Of a stretch of DNA of 64,000 bases, positions 49,199 to 61,300 are shown one piece after another. A program made the position numbers and the translations under genes. The DNA comes from Tetrahymena thermophila SB210 (taxonomy: Eukaryota; Ciliophora; Oligohymenophorea; Hymenostomatida; Tetrahymenidae), in assembly GCF_000189635.1 (NCBI RefSeq), contig NW_002476536.1, positions 62,001 through 126,000 of the forward strand. The letters run 5' to 3'. How positions within the stretch are numbered: position 1 is the stretch's first letter; the number at the start of each line of letters is the position of its first letter. The notes under the pieces are model-generated. The model had not been told where the DNA came from. It did no database searches and saw nothing but the letters and a program-made list of their open reading frames with translations.

Positions 49199-50774
49199 CT
49201 TTTTAAATATTGAACAAATTAGTTAGTTAGGAAAAATGAAGAAAAAATATCAAAAATAAATAATGAAAAACTAAAGTAAAATTGAATAAAAGTTAAGTTA
49301 ACATAGTTAAAAAATAATTGTATATTAAAAGTGAATGAACATAGATGATAATTTGAATTAGAAAAATAATATAGTAAATAAGATGAAAATTAAATATAAA
49401 AAAACATTAATAATAATAATATATATAAATCAAATGTACATATTAGTCAGATTAATATGGATAGTCAATTAGGATGAAAATGAAGAGCTTAAAAACTTTT
49501 ATTTTATTAATAAAAATATTTAAATAATATTAATAAAAGATAAATATTTACTTTTTCTAGATCGTTAAAATAGTTATTCTATTATATCATTTATTTTTAC
49601 TTTTTTCTAAAATAATGAATATCAATTAATGGAAATTTAATTAAATATAAATAAGTATTTTCATAAATTAATTAACTTTTATATCAAATTATTTAGGGTA
49701 AAAAGAACAAACAAATTTTAATAATATCAAATACAAATTTAGCTTTAACGAAGAGATATAACTAAAAAGTTAAAAGCTAGTGAAACATCAATTATTAATT
49801 TTTTATATTTTTATTAAAAACTTAAACTTATAAACATATTAGGAATCAAAGATGAGTAGCTAGCTAGCTAGCTAGCTATATGTTGATAAAATTCTATTAA
49901 TTAAATACTTAAATTTTGATAAAATAATTTTAATATATTAGATTATACTGTTTTAATCCAGTACAGTAACAAAAGTGAATATTAATATATAAGGGATAGT
50001 TGAATGATGATTGATGAGGTTTGGAGTAAATATTTTATCATTTTTTAGTTGAATTTAAAAATTTTGATGTAAAAAAATTATGTATTTTTGAAATTATAAT
50101 AAATTAAAATATTAATTTTAATTCTATTATAAAATATCAAAATCTGATTTTTTAGTAAATAATTAAAAAATCTATTTCATTTTAAGTTAATTCCAAACGA
50201 CGGAATTTTTTAATGGCATCTTGCTATAAATTAATTATAAGTTTTAGAAAAACAGTTCATTTTGATCATTTAAAAATAGTAATATTAATAATTTATAATT
50301 AATATAATGAATTTAAAACCATCTGACTATTCACCAGTAAAAATTAACTTTAAATTAGACCATTGACAGAAGTATAGTTTGCAAAAATTAAAATGGAATA
50401 TAAACATTTTCACTAAAAGAAAAGAAATCTAACTTATTGAATTGAGTAAATTCATAATTAACTTTTTAAAATGTAATATTTAATGTTTGTTTGAAAAGAT
50501 AATAAAACTTATTTATAGCATTTTTCTTTTTTAGAATTGAATGATTGGTTTTTATGTTAACCCAAGGGTTTTTTGATTTCTTTTACATTTTTTTATGGTT
50601 TCAAAGTCTTTGGTAATTACATAAAAAAACCTTTATTTATTTACTGAATGCAAATTAATTAATTGATATCACTTATCTATAATTATTATTGATAGATTTA
50701 AGGAAATTAGCTTATGGATTGTTTTAAAAGTTTTATCTGATTAAAAAATATAGTAAAAAAAATAAAGAGATAAA
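49199..50774. other. Fourth core copy and upstream region of membrane-protein copy 5
   Basis: After the first LRR exon of gene C the DNA passes directly into the core (AATATGGATAGTCAATTAGG, AACGAAGAGATAT, AGGAATCAAAGATGAG), without the TIR element. About 50045-50230 matches the central spacer of the big inverted repeat. About 50240-50774 matches the flank before copy 4 (35280-35869). The LRR-like 5' block is present (about 49447-49488, SSSFSSQLTIHINL) but its donor is not conserved. The last bases before the ATG at 50775 read AAATAAAGAGATAAA, the shared leader of this family. Confidence 0.55.
49857..49878. repeat. (TAGC)n microsatellite in the core
   Basis: Five and a half perfect copies of TAGC, a self-complementary tetranucleotide that can fold into a hairpin. 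The corresponding place in the first core reads GGCAGTTAGTTAGTTAAT, and in the third GCCAGTTAGTATT, so it is a local expansion of a pre-existing GTTAGTTAG-like stretch. Confidence 0.85.
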
Positions 50775-53700
50775 ATGAACTAATAAATGAATTAATAAAC
50801 GAAATCCACAAAAGAATTTAATATTTAGAGTAAATATTGCTACCAAAGATTTGAATTAAAAGCTTTTTATGCTCATGAAATGAATAAAATTGTTAGCCCT
50901 TTAGCTCTTAGCAAAATTGTATCAATAATATTATTAGTAATATGCTAGCTAACAATTCTCTCATTTCTCTATAAAAATGAGAACTATTACGCGAATTTTT
51001 AAGAATAGATTTATAAAAATCAAAACTAGAGACTGTATTAAATTTCTAATTTCATACAATACCTATAAGTTCTACCTTTTGTATAAGATTACTTGAAACC
51101 ATCTAGTTGTTATCTAACTTATCTTGTCCTTTTCTCCTTTATATTAAATTGCCTCTATGTTAACTCAATATTATTTATATTTATTTTTAGATAAGTAGAA
51201 ATTAAGAAATATCTGTAATAATATTGCTAGATGCTCACAACAATCTATAACAAATGGCTATTTTATTCATTTCTTAGCTTATCACTGAGCTTGATCTTTA
51301 AAGAAAGCGAAAAAATTTCTTCATATATTGCAATTATTTCATATTTTAACACCATTTTAACTCTAGTAATAGGTAAAGCCATTAATTTTTTGATTAGTAT
51401 ATATTAAAATTAATTCTGCCTCAGTATCATAAATTGTATGGTCGTAATTAAAATAATAATAAAAATAAACATATTTTTGTTTAATTATCAAATAAGGCTT
51501 AACTTAGCAAACTTAATTTAATCATTCAATCAATTTTTATTTGACTTTTTAAGTATTTTCTAAGAATTTATATATTAATTTATTTTTAAAAGGTTACTTG
51601 GTTGAATTTCATGATTTCAGTTTTTCATTTAATGATTCTACTAATTATCTAGCCAAGCAATATAGCCATTCTGGGTTGATTTTAATTTTTTTAAGGACTA
51701 TTCTTATTTGCATTAATTAATACTATGATCACAAAATACTTGCTATATATTGTTCTCTATACTTCTTTATTGAAATTGCTAATTCTATTGTTAACCGTCA
51801 ATATTTATCAAATGATATTAATTAAATTTACATTATGTTATCTATTTCTTCATTTTAAATATCAATATGTTGCTTGCTCCAAATTTATGCTTTTAATCGA
51901 TTAGATATTATTCTCGTATGCATACTCACTATTCCGCTATCCATTATGCTTATAAGATATTTGTAACAATAACATAACCAGTACTTACTGCATTAATTTT
52001 ACAATATCCAATTGTTATTTTAATGTAACAAAGAACATTTTTAGAAAATATTTAGGCTAATACACTAATAAGCATAAAGTAACTCAAATAATTTAATATT
52101 TTAGGATAAATAAATAGTTTTTGAAAGTATTGTCAATTCGCACTAACAATATTGCTCTGCCTATGACTAAAATTGTTTTTGTCTTAGATTCAAAAAGCCT
52201 GTAATATTTATTTGTTTGATTTAAATTATTTCAGTCTTTTATTGGCTGTAATTTACAGCTTAATACATGATAATTAACTAATAATTCACAAAAAATCATC
52301 TAATTTCAACTTTATTTCATTCAAAAACTTTAATAAAATCTTACACTATTAAATTTTTAAAAATATCAAAATTTTTTCTATTATATTAAAGGAAGTAAAT
52401 TCTTAAATAAATGCTGAGGAAGCAACTGAAAAGCATTCTAAAAAAGAATTCCTTGAAAAAATACTTTTTTATACAATTGAAAAATATATTTAGAATTACT
52501 AAAGAAATGATAAACATGAAAATGTTATCACCCTAAGATTGGTGTAGCTCAACTATCTATTTGAGATAACAAAAGACCCTATATAAGTTCTGATAAATCT
52601 ACAATAAATTTCATAATAATTTATCAAAACAAAGAAAATGAAATCTTCTTAAATATTTTACTTTTATATGCTCAAAGAGAGAATTTTGAAATACTATGAT
52701 GATACTCTTTTCAATTCAAATATAGAAAACTAAAAAATTAATATGATGGATGCCATTCATTTTGGTGATAAAATTAATTCATGTAAAGAAAAGCTTAGAT
52801 CTGCTTTAGTCTAGAGTGGCTAATTTTATGATTTACTTTGCAGAGACTATATTCCTCTAAAGTCTATTGAAGATTTATCTTACCCATTGCTAGAATTAAA
52901 GTAAGATTTAGAGTCAGATTTTGTAGAGCTTTTCAAAATAAATCCAAATGATTTAGATCTTTAGTATTAAGCATGCATTTTTATTTAAGTTTTAGACTTT
53001 TAAAACAGAAAAATTCTAGAATTTTAGCAAGAGGCTTTTCGTAGTTTAGAACTTTCCCAAAAGCAAAAAAACTTTAAGTGTAAATATTTGTTATAAAACT
53101 ATTTCTCAAGATAAAATTGTGTTGTTTTTTCTTCACTTTTAAAAAACACCTTCTCCATTAATTTAGTTTCGAATTCTTTTTCAAATATTTTTGGTATCAA
53201 GCCCGATATAGTGATAGGAAAATAATTAAATATACTAATTCCTATGGCAATAAAAAAAGATCACAGTAAAATGATATAAAATTTTATTGATAGAGACTCC
53301 ATGAAAATAATTGAAAAAGGTATATTTAGTTTTTATTAATTTGGGTTTTTACTTTAATACTTATCTTAAAATAGGTGAAAGGAGTGCATTTGCCTTAGAT
53401 CAGAATGGATTTGTTTTTCCTATATCATTAAGAATCAAGATAGAAATATTAGCTGAGGATGTTGGGACTTGTACATTAATATCAAGGATAAGTAATCAAA
53501 AATAGTATATTCTATTTGAAGATGATGGAAGTATTACTGATTACTCTAAAAAATTATATACCGACTTTTTTCGTACTACAGAAAGGAAAACAGGTAACAT
53601 AAATTAATTATTTTAAAACTATAATGCATATCTAATTAAAATTCCTTACAAAAGTTTTAAGAGTAACAATAAATAAGGAATTACAGTATTTAAAGATATC

Positions 53701-56700
53701 CATCAGAATTCATCCATAATTTATTTAATTAAACATGAGCATTTTATTAGTGTCAATTTATAGTTTTAGAATGCAAATAAAATCAAGGAGTTTTCCATCA
53801 AATTTTCAGTTTTATTTATTTTAGTTTAGTTTGATTATTTTCATTTATTAAGCATTTAATGCATTTTACATATAAATTAATTAGATGATAACCTAAACAT
53901 ATTTAACATGGTCCCAAATCTTAAAGAAATAATATAGAAAAAGTAATTGTTTACTCAATTTTGTAGTATTTTGATAGTTAAATAGTAACAAGATAAAAAA
54001 GCGAAGTCGTAAAACATTTAAGAATACCTACTATACACTCCTTATAGCAATTTAAATAATATTTATTCTTTGAATGATGATATATTTATAATCAATTTTA
54101 AAGTGTGTTAGAACTAAACTTAAATTAATGTTAATGTGAATTATGTAGAAATAGATAATTATGAAAAAGAAACAAATTTAAGCAAGAAAAATAAAATTAT
54201 AGATGAATTGAATAAGTAATTAATTTATAGAGAAATTCATAATAATTTAAATAAACCTATAAACAAAAATATCGAGACTTTAAATTCAATTCAACATAAT
54301 TCATCTGATAGATAAATTTCGTTAAATTTAGATACTAATAATAGCATTTTCTAAAAAAACTTGTTAGAAGACTAAAAATATTAAAAAGCAAACAAATGGA
54401 GCAGTTTTAAAATAAGCAATTAAGAAATGAAAGAAATAGAGTAAAATTTAAATTCAAAACAAGAAAATAAAGAAGAAACTGTAACAAAATCCTTTTCTGA
54501 GTTAATGAGTACAAATAGATATAGTTAAAGGCAAGAATTTTATGAGAATCAAGCTCATAGCATGGACTAGATAAATTAAAATGGTCACAGCTTTGATATT
54601 ACATCTTAGAGAAATAATAATGTAAACGAGAGTAAATAGATAGGACTTTATAAAATGCTTTAAATTTTTAACAACAACAACAATAACAACAATAATACGA
54701 TTCACTCTTATACAGCAGCAGACAATAATCTATCACATCATATGCTCTATCAACAAAAATAGTTTTTACTTTCAAATGAATAACTTGAGTCTAACTAAAT
54801 AATCACAATTAATTCAAAATAATTGATTGATCAAGGAAACAATCATTCTGATTTTTCTTTAAATTACTTAGAACATATTTAGAATTATTCTGAATAAAAA
54901 AATCAGGATTCAAAATTGACTAAAAATATCAATGAAATTAATATGTTAGGTACGAATCAATTTTAGAAAACAATATCAGAAAGCGATTAATGTTTAAGCA
55001 TAGAAGATAATCTCCCAAATAAAAAGAAAAGTCGTAATATGAGATATTTTTAAGAAAAAGAAGAATAATAGTAGGAACAATAAAATGAAATAGCGAGTGT
55101 AAACTCCAGCAAGTACAGCTAAGAAGACAGAATAAAAGGAAATATCATTAAAAAAATCTAATAAAAAATATTTGCAAAGAATTTACAGATAATAGTATTT
55201 GCTGGTTTAGCTGCTTGTGTTACTTTAATTGCAGTTACTATAGTTGTTTACTCATAAAACTTAACCAGTTTGGATAACTTTGTTGATTCTTTTTTAAAAA
55301 TTGATGGAGCTATTTTTTGTTTCATCGACGTTATGAAAATTTTAGCTTTATCTAACTATTAATTTATGTTGGGTACAACAACGATAATCTAAGATAGCTT
55401 AGATTTGCAAAATTAAGAAAATGTATTAATATTTTATTAGATGAATTCTATAATTTAAGATTATAATAATAATCTATAGCAAATTGTATTAAATAATAAT
55501 AGCTAAGAATAACTAAGTGAGCTATAGGATAATCCCTTTTTAATATAAATTTATCCCATTAAATTTTATTATTCTTCTGATGTTTCTTAATATTAGATCA
55601 CAACTTATTATCAAAGTTTGCAATATACTATCATGCAATATTTATATGAAATAATGCTTTATGTTTACAATTATTCTGAGTAGCAAGAAAGTTTTATGTG
55701 GGGAAACATAGTTGAATTTTAATCAAGAATGTATAATTTACAATAGATTGTTGAAAGTTATGCATAAATCCAATTTAAAAATATGGATAAGGAGCAAATC
55801 GAAGTCATCACACTTGTTGGTATCCTAAGCTTTTTTATGATTTTTTCAGTAATACCTTTATATATATATATTTAGATAAAAAGAGAAAAGGTTATGAAAC
55901 TATTTGGCACTTTCTCACCATAAATTCTTGAATTTTAAATAAAATTAATAGAACTCGCCATTTTTAAAATAGATAGAACTAAGATGATAAGTGAAGTTGA
56001 TAAAAAAATATAGCCAAGTATTAAGTCTTCAAAGAGATAAAAAAGTATTTATATAAAAGACTTAATGGAATAAGCTTTAGAGTTAAAATTACAAAATAAA
56101 GCAGGATAGAATAGAAATAGCAATTTTAATTAATCAGATTAATTACCAAAATATATAATGAGATTGCAGAATCCAAGAAACAGATCAATAGCATCATTCA
56201 ATAGCTTACCTAAATTTAACATGCTGATTATTTTGTTAGGTATTTTAGCAGTATTATTGTTGTGCATTTAACCTGCATTGAATATTTTATAGTTCAGTCC
56301 TTTTGAAGCCGAGTCAAATGCAACTTTGCAAGATAGAATGGCATTAATCGATGTTTTTACGTTGCTTTTTGAAAACTATGCTTCTCACATTGAAGTAATT
56401 TACTGTTTGAGCATAAATAAACTCCCTACAACAACTTATTATTATACCTATCTTCAAAATCTTACTTCACAAAATGTGCAAAAAGCTTCAAAATTATAAG
56501 ATTTAACAATAAATCTAGGAAAACAAAGATATGATTAAAATCTTTTTGATAATTTTTATAAAAACATACTAAATTAAGATTTATGTCAAGTTAGATAAAA
56601 CTTTCCATAATATTTCAACTCCAATTTGACTTAAACAACTTGTGAAAGACTATTTAATGGGATATTAAAAAGAGGATTAATTTTATCTATAAATAAAGTA

Positions 56701-57089
56701 TTCCAAACTTTTGATGAGTTAATGTAAATGTATTCTATTAGTGACTTGAATTAATAAATTGATTATTATATTAATTTCCAAAGCCAATATTCTTTTATTG
56801 ATTTTAAGTTTTTAATTTAGATAATATCTGAGTCTATAGACGCTATAAGATAGTATTAAAACGATTCTTTACAAAATTATAAAAATAGCTTATAAAGTAC
56901 AATATCTTAACTCTTGATTGTCTAACTATTTATAATCACTATATTATTTTTTGTAGGTTGGTTAGCACTCTTTTACAATTTTTTTAATTCTTTGTAGAAA
57001 ACATAGAATATATTCAAGGCTTTTCATATTAATATGCTATACGAAAACGATTATATAAATTCGTATTTCAGATAAATGTAAATAAATTA
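50775..57089 (+). CDS. TmcB/TmcC-like membrane protein with PAS domain, copy 5 (stop codon in gap)
   Basis: Exons 50775-51372, 51593-52200, 52392-53319, 53375-53593 and 53885 to the gap give 1852 visible residues. The last visible text, NSYFRQMQIN, is within a few codons of the usual end, so only the stop is missing. Exons 2, 3 and 4 are 608, 928 and 219 nt. Exons 3 and 4 match copy 3 exactly in length and exon 2 matches copy 2. The domain order is the same: about eight membrane segments, TPR-like helices (NMMDAIHFGDKIN), PAS (KNCVV-type start lost to substitution, VIGK, GERSAFALDQNGFVFP), a Gln/Asn-rich linker with a run of nine Asn (about 54669-54700, AAC/AAT repeats), NEIASVNSSKYS, and four membrane segments. 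The fourth intron is longer (about 290 nt) than in copy 3 (about 100 nt). It is closest to copy 3 in sequence. Confidence 0.9.
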
Positions 57090-57189
57090 NNNNNNNNNNN
57101 NNNNNNNNNNNNNNNNNNNNNNNNNNNNNNNNNNNNNNNNNNNNNNNNNNNNNNNNNNNNNNNNNNNNNNNNNNNNNNNNNNNNNNNNN
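57090..57189. other. Assembly gap (100 N)
   Basis: Exactly 100 N directly after the last codons of membrane-protein copy 5. It hides that gene's stop codon and 3' flank. An LRR gene, which follows copies 3 and 4 at this place, could also be missing here. Confidence 0.95.
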
Positions 57190-58386
57190 TCTATTTTCTA
57201 ATATGCAAATAAATAATTAAGAGAAAAGTTTTAAATTATCTAATTGATTCAATCCAATTCTAATTGAATGAAATGATATTCTAATACAATAAATAGAGAT
57301 TATAATAATAAATTTATTTTTAAATTTTATAAGAACCAATTTAATTAACTTAAAAATAATAAATTAATTTTATGATCACAAAAATAAAATGAAATGCTAA
57401 AATACTTACTTATTTAATAAGCTATTTTATTAAGTTTTCTTATTTAAATTATTTATTTATTTTTAGTATAGTCGTTAAAAAGATTCATACATATCTTTGA
57501 TTTCTATGACTTAAATTAATATTAAAAGAAAATTCAAAGTATCTTACATTATTTTAAGTCTAATTATGATGATTTATTTTAAAAGGAATTATGCTTTGGT
57601 TATATTAATATTACGATTAAAAAATATTGGTAATATATTCTAAGACTTTATTAAATTTAGAGACTATTAATTTCAAAATTACGAATAAAATTTATTTGTA
57701 ACAATCTATTCTAAATAGTTTATTAATTCTATCACAATATTATGAAAATTGAATAGAAGGCTAAAAAATATTTACATAAGATATTATATTACATTATCTT
57801 TACATAATTTTCTAGAAAAAGGTATCTTAAGGTTAAAATAAAAAGGTTATATGAATCATAATTTAAAATTAATAGATTTACAAAATTATAAACAACATAT
57901 CTTTAACGCATGTAAAGTTTATTTGAATGTTTAATCTTAGAAATAAGCCAAAAAAATCCAATAAAAAATTGGAATCTAAAAAAATCTATAAAATTTTTAA
58001 AATATATTATTCATATATGGTAATTGCTTTTTTAGAAGAAGTTTTCAGAGATTTTATTGAGCTTGCATTATTAATTAATTAAAAAATCAATTAAAAATCC
58101 ATGTGAAATTTTGTAGAATAAAATGAAAATGAGAAATGGCAATATATTTAAATAAAATATTTATTTTATTTAATAATAATAATAGATTACCTTGCATTGA
58201 TTAATAATTTAATTGGATTTAGATCTTTTTGATTATTTTAATCAATAGATCTTCTTATTATTTTTTTATATTGCTTATGTGGTATATCAAAATTAATTTA
58301 GAAACACTAGTAATTTTTTGAAATAATCATTAAGAAATTAAAACTAATCAAAATAGTAAAATCAAGCAAAAAAATTAGTTAATAAA
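57190..58386. other. Intergenic region before membrane-protein copy 6
   Basis: AT-rich DNA with a short relic of the membrane-protein gene (listed separately, 57470-57720) and nothing else recognisable. The leader motif before the next ATG reads AAAAAATTAGTTAATAAAATG, similar in composition to those of the other copies. Confidence 0.55.
57470..57720 (+). pseudogene. Relic of a TmcB/TmcC-like gene (exon 2 fragment)
   Basis: The stretch around 57595-57690 lines up with exon 2 of the intact copies. GAATTATGCTTTGGTTATAT, then TTAATATTACGATTAAAAAA, TATTGGTAATATATTCT and TTAGAGACTATTAATTTC correspond to the codons for RTILIW, YYNHKILAIYS and LETINS. It has many differences and no usable frame. It shows that the tandem array once held another copy between copies 5 and 6. 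The limits are approximate. Confidence 0.5.
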
Positions 58387-61300
58387 ATGAGTTAACCAAA
58401 CCATAAAATCAAATACTAAAATTTTTAAAGCAAATTTTGCTGCTAAAGATTTTAATTCAAAACCTTTTATACTCATGAGATGATAAAAATAGTTTGCCCT
58501 TTAACTCTAAGCAAAATGATATAAATAATTTTATTAGTCATATGCTAGCTTACAGTCCTCTCTTTTCTCTTCAAAAATAAGCAATATTACTTAAGTTTTT
58601 CTCAAAACACGCATCTAAATCAAAATGAAAGACTATATCAAATTTCTAATTTCATACAATACCTTTAAGTAGAACCTTTACTCTATGACTACTTTAAGCT
58701 AAAGAGAAGTTTCCAAGTTTTTATGATAATTACCTCCTTTGTGCTCAATTGTTTGTATCTTAGCTCTATAATATCTATATTTATCTTTAGATAAATTGCA
58801 ATAAAGAAATTTCTACTTAAATTTTGCTAAATATTCACTACAATTTATAACAAATATCCATTTTACTTATTTCTTAGCTTGTCTCTGAACATTATTATCC
58901 AAGATTAAAATATCTTTTAAACGTATTTGACAGTAATTTCATATTTGAATGCTATTTTAACCATACTAATAGGTAATATAAATACTTATTTTTATCTTGC
59001 CTTAAATTTAATTAAATGTTAATAAATACATTCCAAAACAAACAAAAACATGCATGAATATTTATTTTAAAGAATTTGGTTTACTAAATTAATTTATTTA
59101 GTTAATAGATTTTTTTTATTACTTAATTAAATACATAGAATTCATTTATTTATTGCTTAAAAAAAAGGTTATTTCGTGGAATTCCATGACTTTAGTTTTT
59201 CTTTTAAAGATTCTACTAATTATCTTGCTAAATAATATAGTTTTTAGGGATTGGTATTGATGATACTAAGAACAATTATGATTTGGATATATTATTATTA
59301 TAACCACAAAATATTGGCTATATTTTCTTTGCTTTACTTTTTATTTGAAGCTTTTTATTCAGTAGCGAAATAGTAATATCTATCAAAAGATATTAATAAC
59401 ATATATATTTCTTTAACTATTACTAAATTATAAATCGCTATATGCAATATAATACAAATCTATATCTATAATAATTCTGATATTATTCTTATTTGCATAA
59501 TCACTATTCCTTTATCTCTTAAGCTCATTAATTATTTTAGATAAAAACAAAATCAATACTTAGTGTAAATATTTTGGAATTCTAAATAGCTATTTTAATC
59601 GGATGTGTAGACCTTTCAAAAAATTATAAGACTTATAGATCAGAAAGCATAAAATAACTTTAAAACATTTAGGTTTGATGAAGATGAAATAATATTTGAA
59701 AATATTGCGAATTCGCATTAAATTTAATGTAATCATAACAATTAATATTGTTTTTGCCACAGATTCTAAAATTATGTAAATTACATTTTTGTAATTGATT
59801 TTTCAAATCCTGAATTCAAATCAATTAATTCATGTGAATCTATTTCATATTCAATCATAATATAAAATTTTTTCTATTTAACTTACGAAGTTTTTTTCCT
59901 TTTAAATTAATGTAAACGTTTCCAAAATTTTCATAAATTCTATTTATAATTTTATAATGTATTTTTTAACTAAATAGGATAATACTTCTTCAAAAAAAGC
60001 TGAAGCAATAAATGAAAATTATTCTTAGCAATAATTCATACAAAAAAAAATATTGTATACAATAGAAAAGTATATTTAAAATTACTAACAAAATGATGGA
60101 AATGAAGTTATCAATATATTAAAATTACTATAACTGAGCTATTAATTTGAAGTTATTAAAGATCCATTACAAGTTCTAATAAATATACAACAAATTTAAA
60201 GGTTTTACATCAAAACTAAAAAAATGAAATCCTCTTAAATATTTTACTTCTTTTAACTCAAAGAAAGAATAATGAAATATTATGAAGATACTTTTTTCAA
60301 TTCAAATATTGAAAACTAAAAAATTAACATGATGGATGCTATTTATTTTGGTGATAAAATTAATGCTTGCAAAGAAAAGCTTAAATCTGTTTTATTACAG
60401 AGTGGCCAATTTTATGATTTACTTTGTGGGAATTACATCTCATTATAATCTATTGAAATTTTAGCTTTGCCCTTGCTAAAGTAAAAGGAAGATTTGGATT
60501 CCAACTTGGTAGAACTTTTCAAAATAAATCCTAATGACTTAGATCTTTAATATTTAGCATGCATTTATATCTAAATTTTAGATTTTTAAAACAGAAAAAT
60601 ACCTTAAATTCAAAAATAAGCAATTGGTAGTTTAAAATTAGTCTAAAAGTAAAATAGATTAAAAATTAATTAACTAATTTAAAATTATTTATCTGCTAAA
60701 AATTGTGTTATTTTTTCTTCTCTTTTGCAAAACACATATGCTATCAACTTAGTTTCTAACTCTTTTTCTAAGATTTTCGGAGTTACGGCTGATTTAGTTT
60801 TAGGAAAGTAATTAAATATATTGATCCCAAATGCAATTAAAAAAGACCACAATAAGATGATATAAAATTTTATTGATTAAGATTCAATGAATATTATTGA
60901 AAGAGGTATTTTTTGTTAGATTATTCTGAATTATTTTATCATTTAATTACTATATATAAAAAAGGTGAAAGATAAGTCTTTGCTAAAGACCGTGACGGAT
61001 TCATTTTTCCAATATCGCTTAGGATCAAGATCGAAATGCTAAATGAAGATATTGGAGCTTGTATATTAATTTAAAAAATAAATTAATAAAAACAATATGT
61101 ACTATTTGATGAGGATGGGTATGTCACTGATTACTCTAAAAAATTATACAATGATTTATTTCAACCTACAATAAAGCAAGTTGGTAATTTAAAAGCAAAA
61201 TTTTTTATTTTATTTTGAAATACTGTAAATTCTTTCTTTAAGTGCCTTAATACTCAAAACCTTGTCTCTAAATATTAAATTTTTAAAACCATTGAGTATT

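Noticed and set aside
54502-54705. Minus-strand ORF of 67 residues
   Set aside because: It is the antisense of the Gln/Asn-rich linker and Asn run of copy 5 and has no support of its own.
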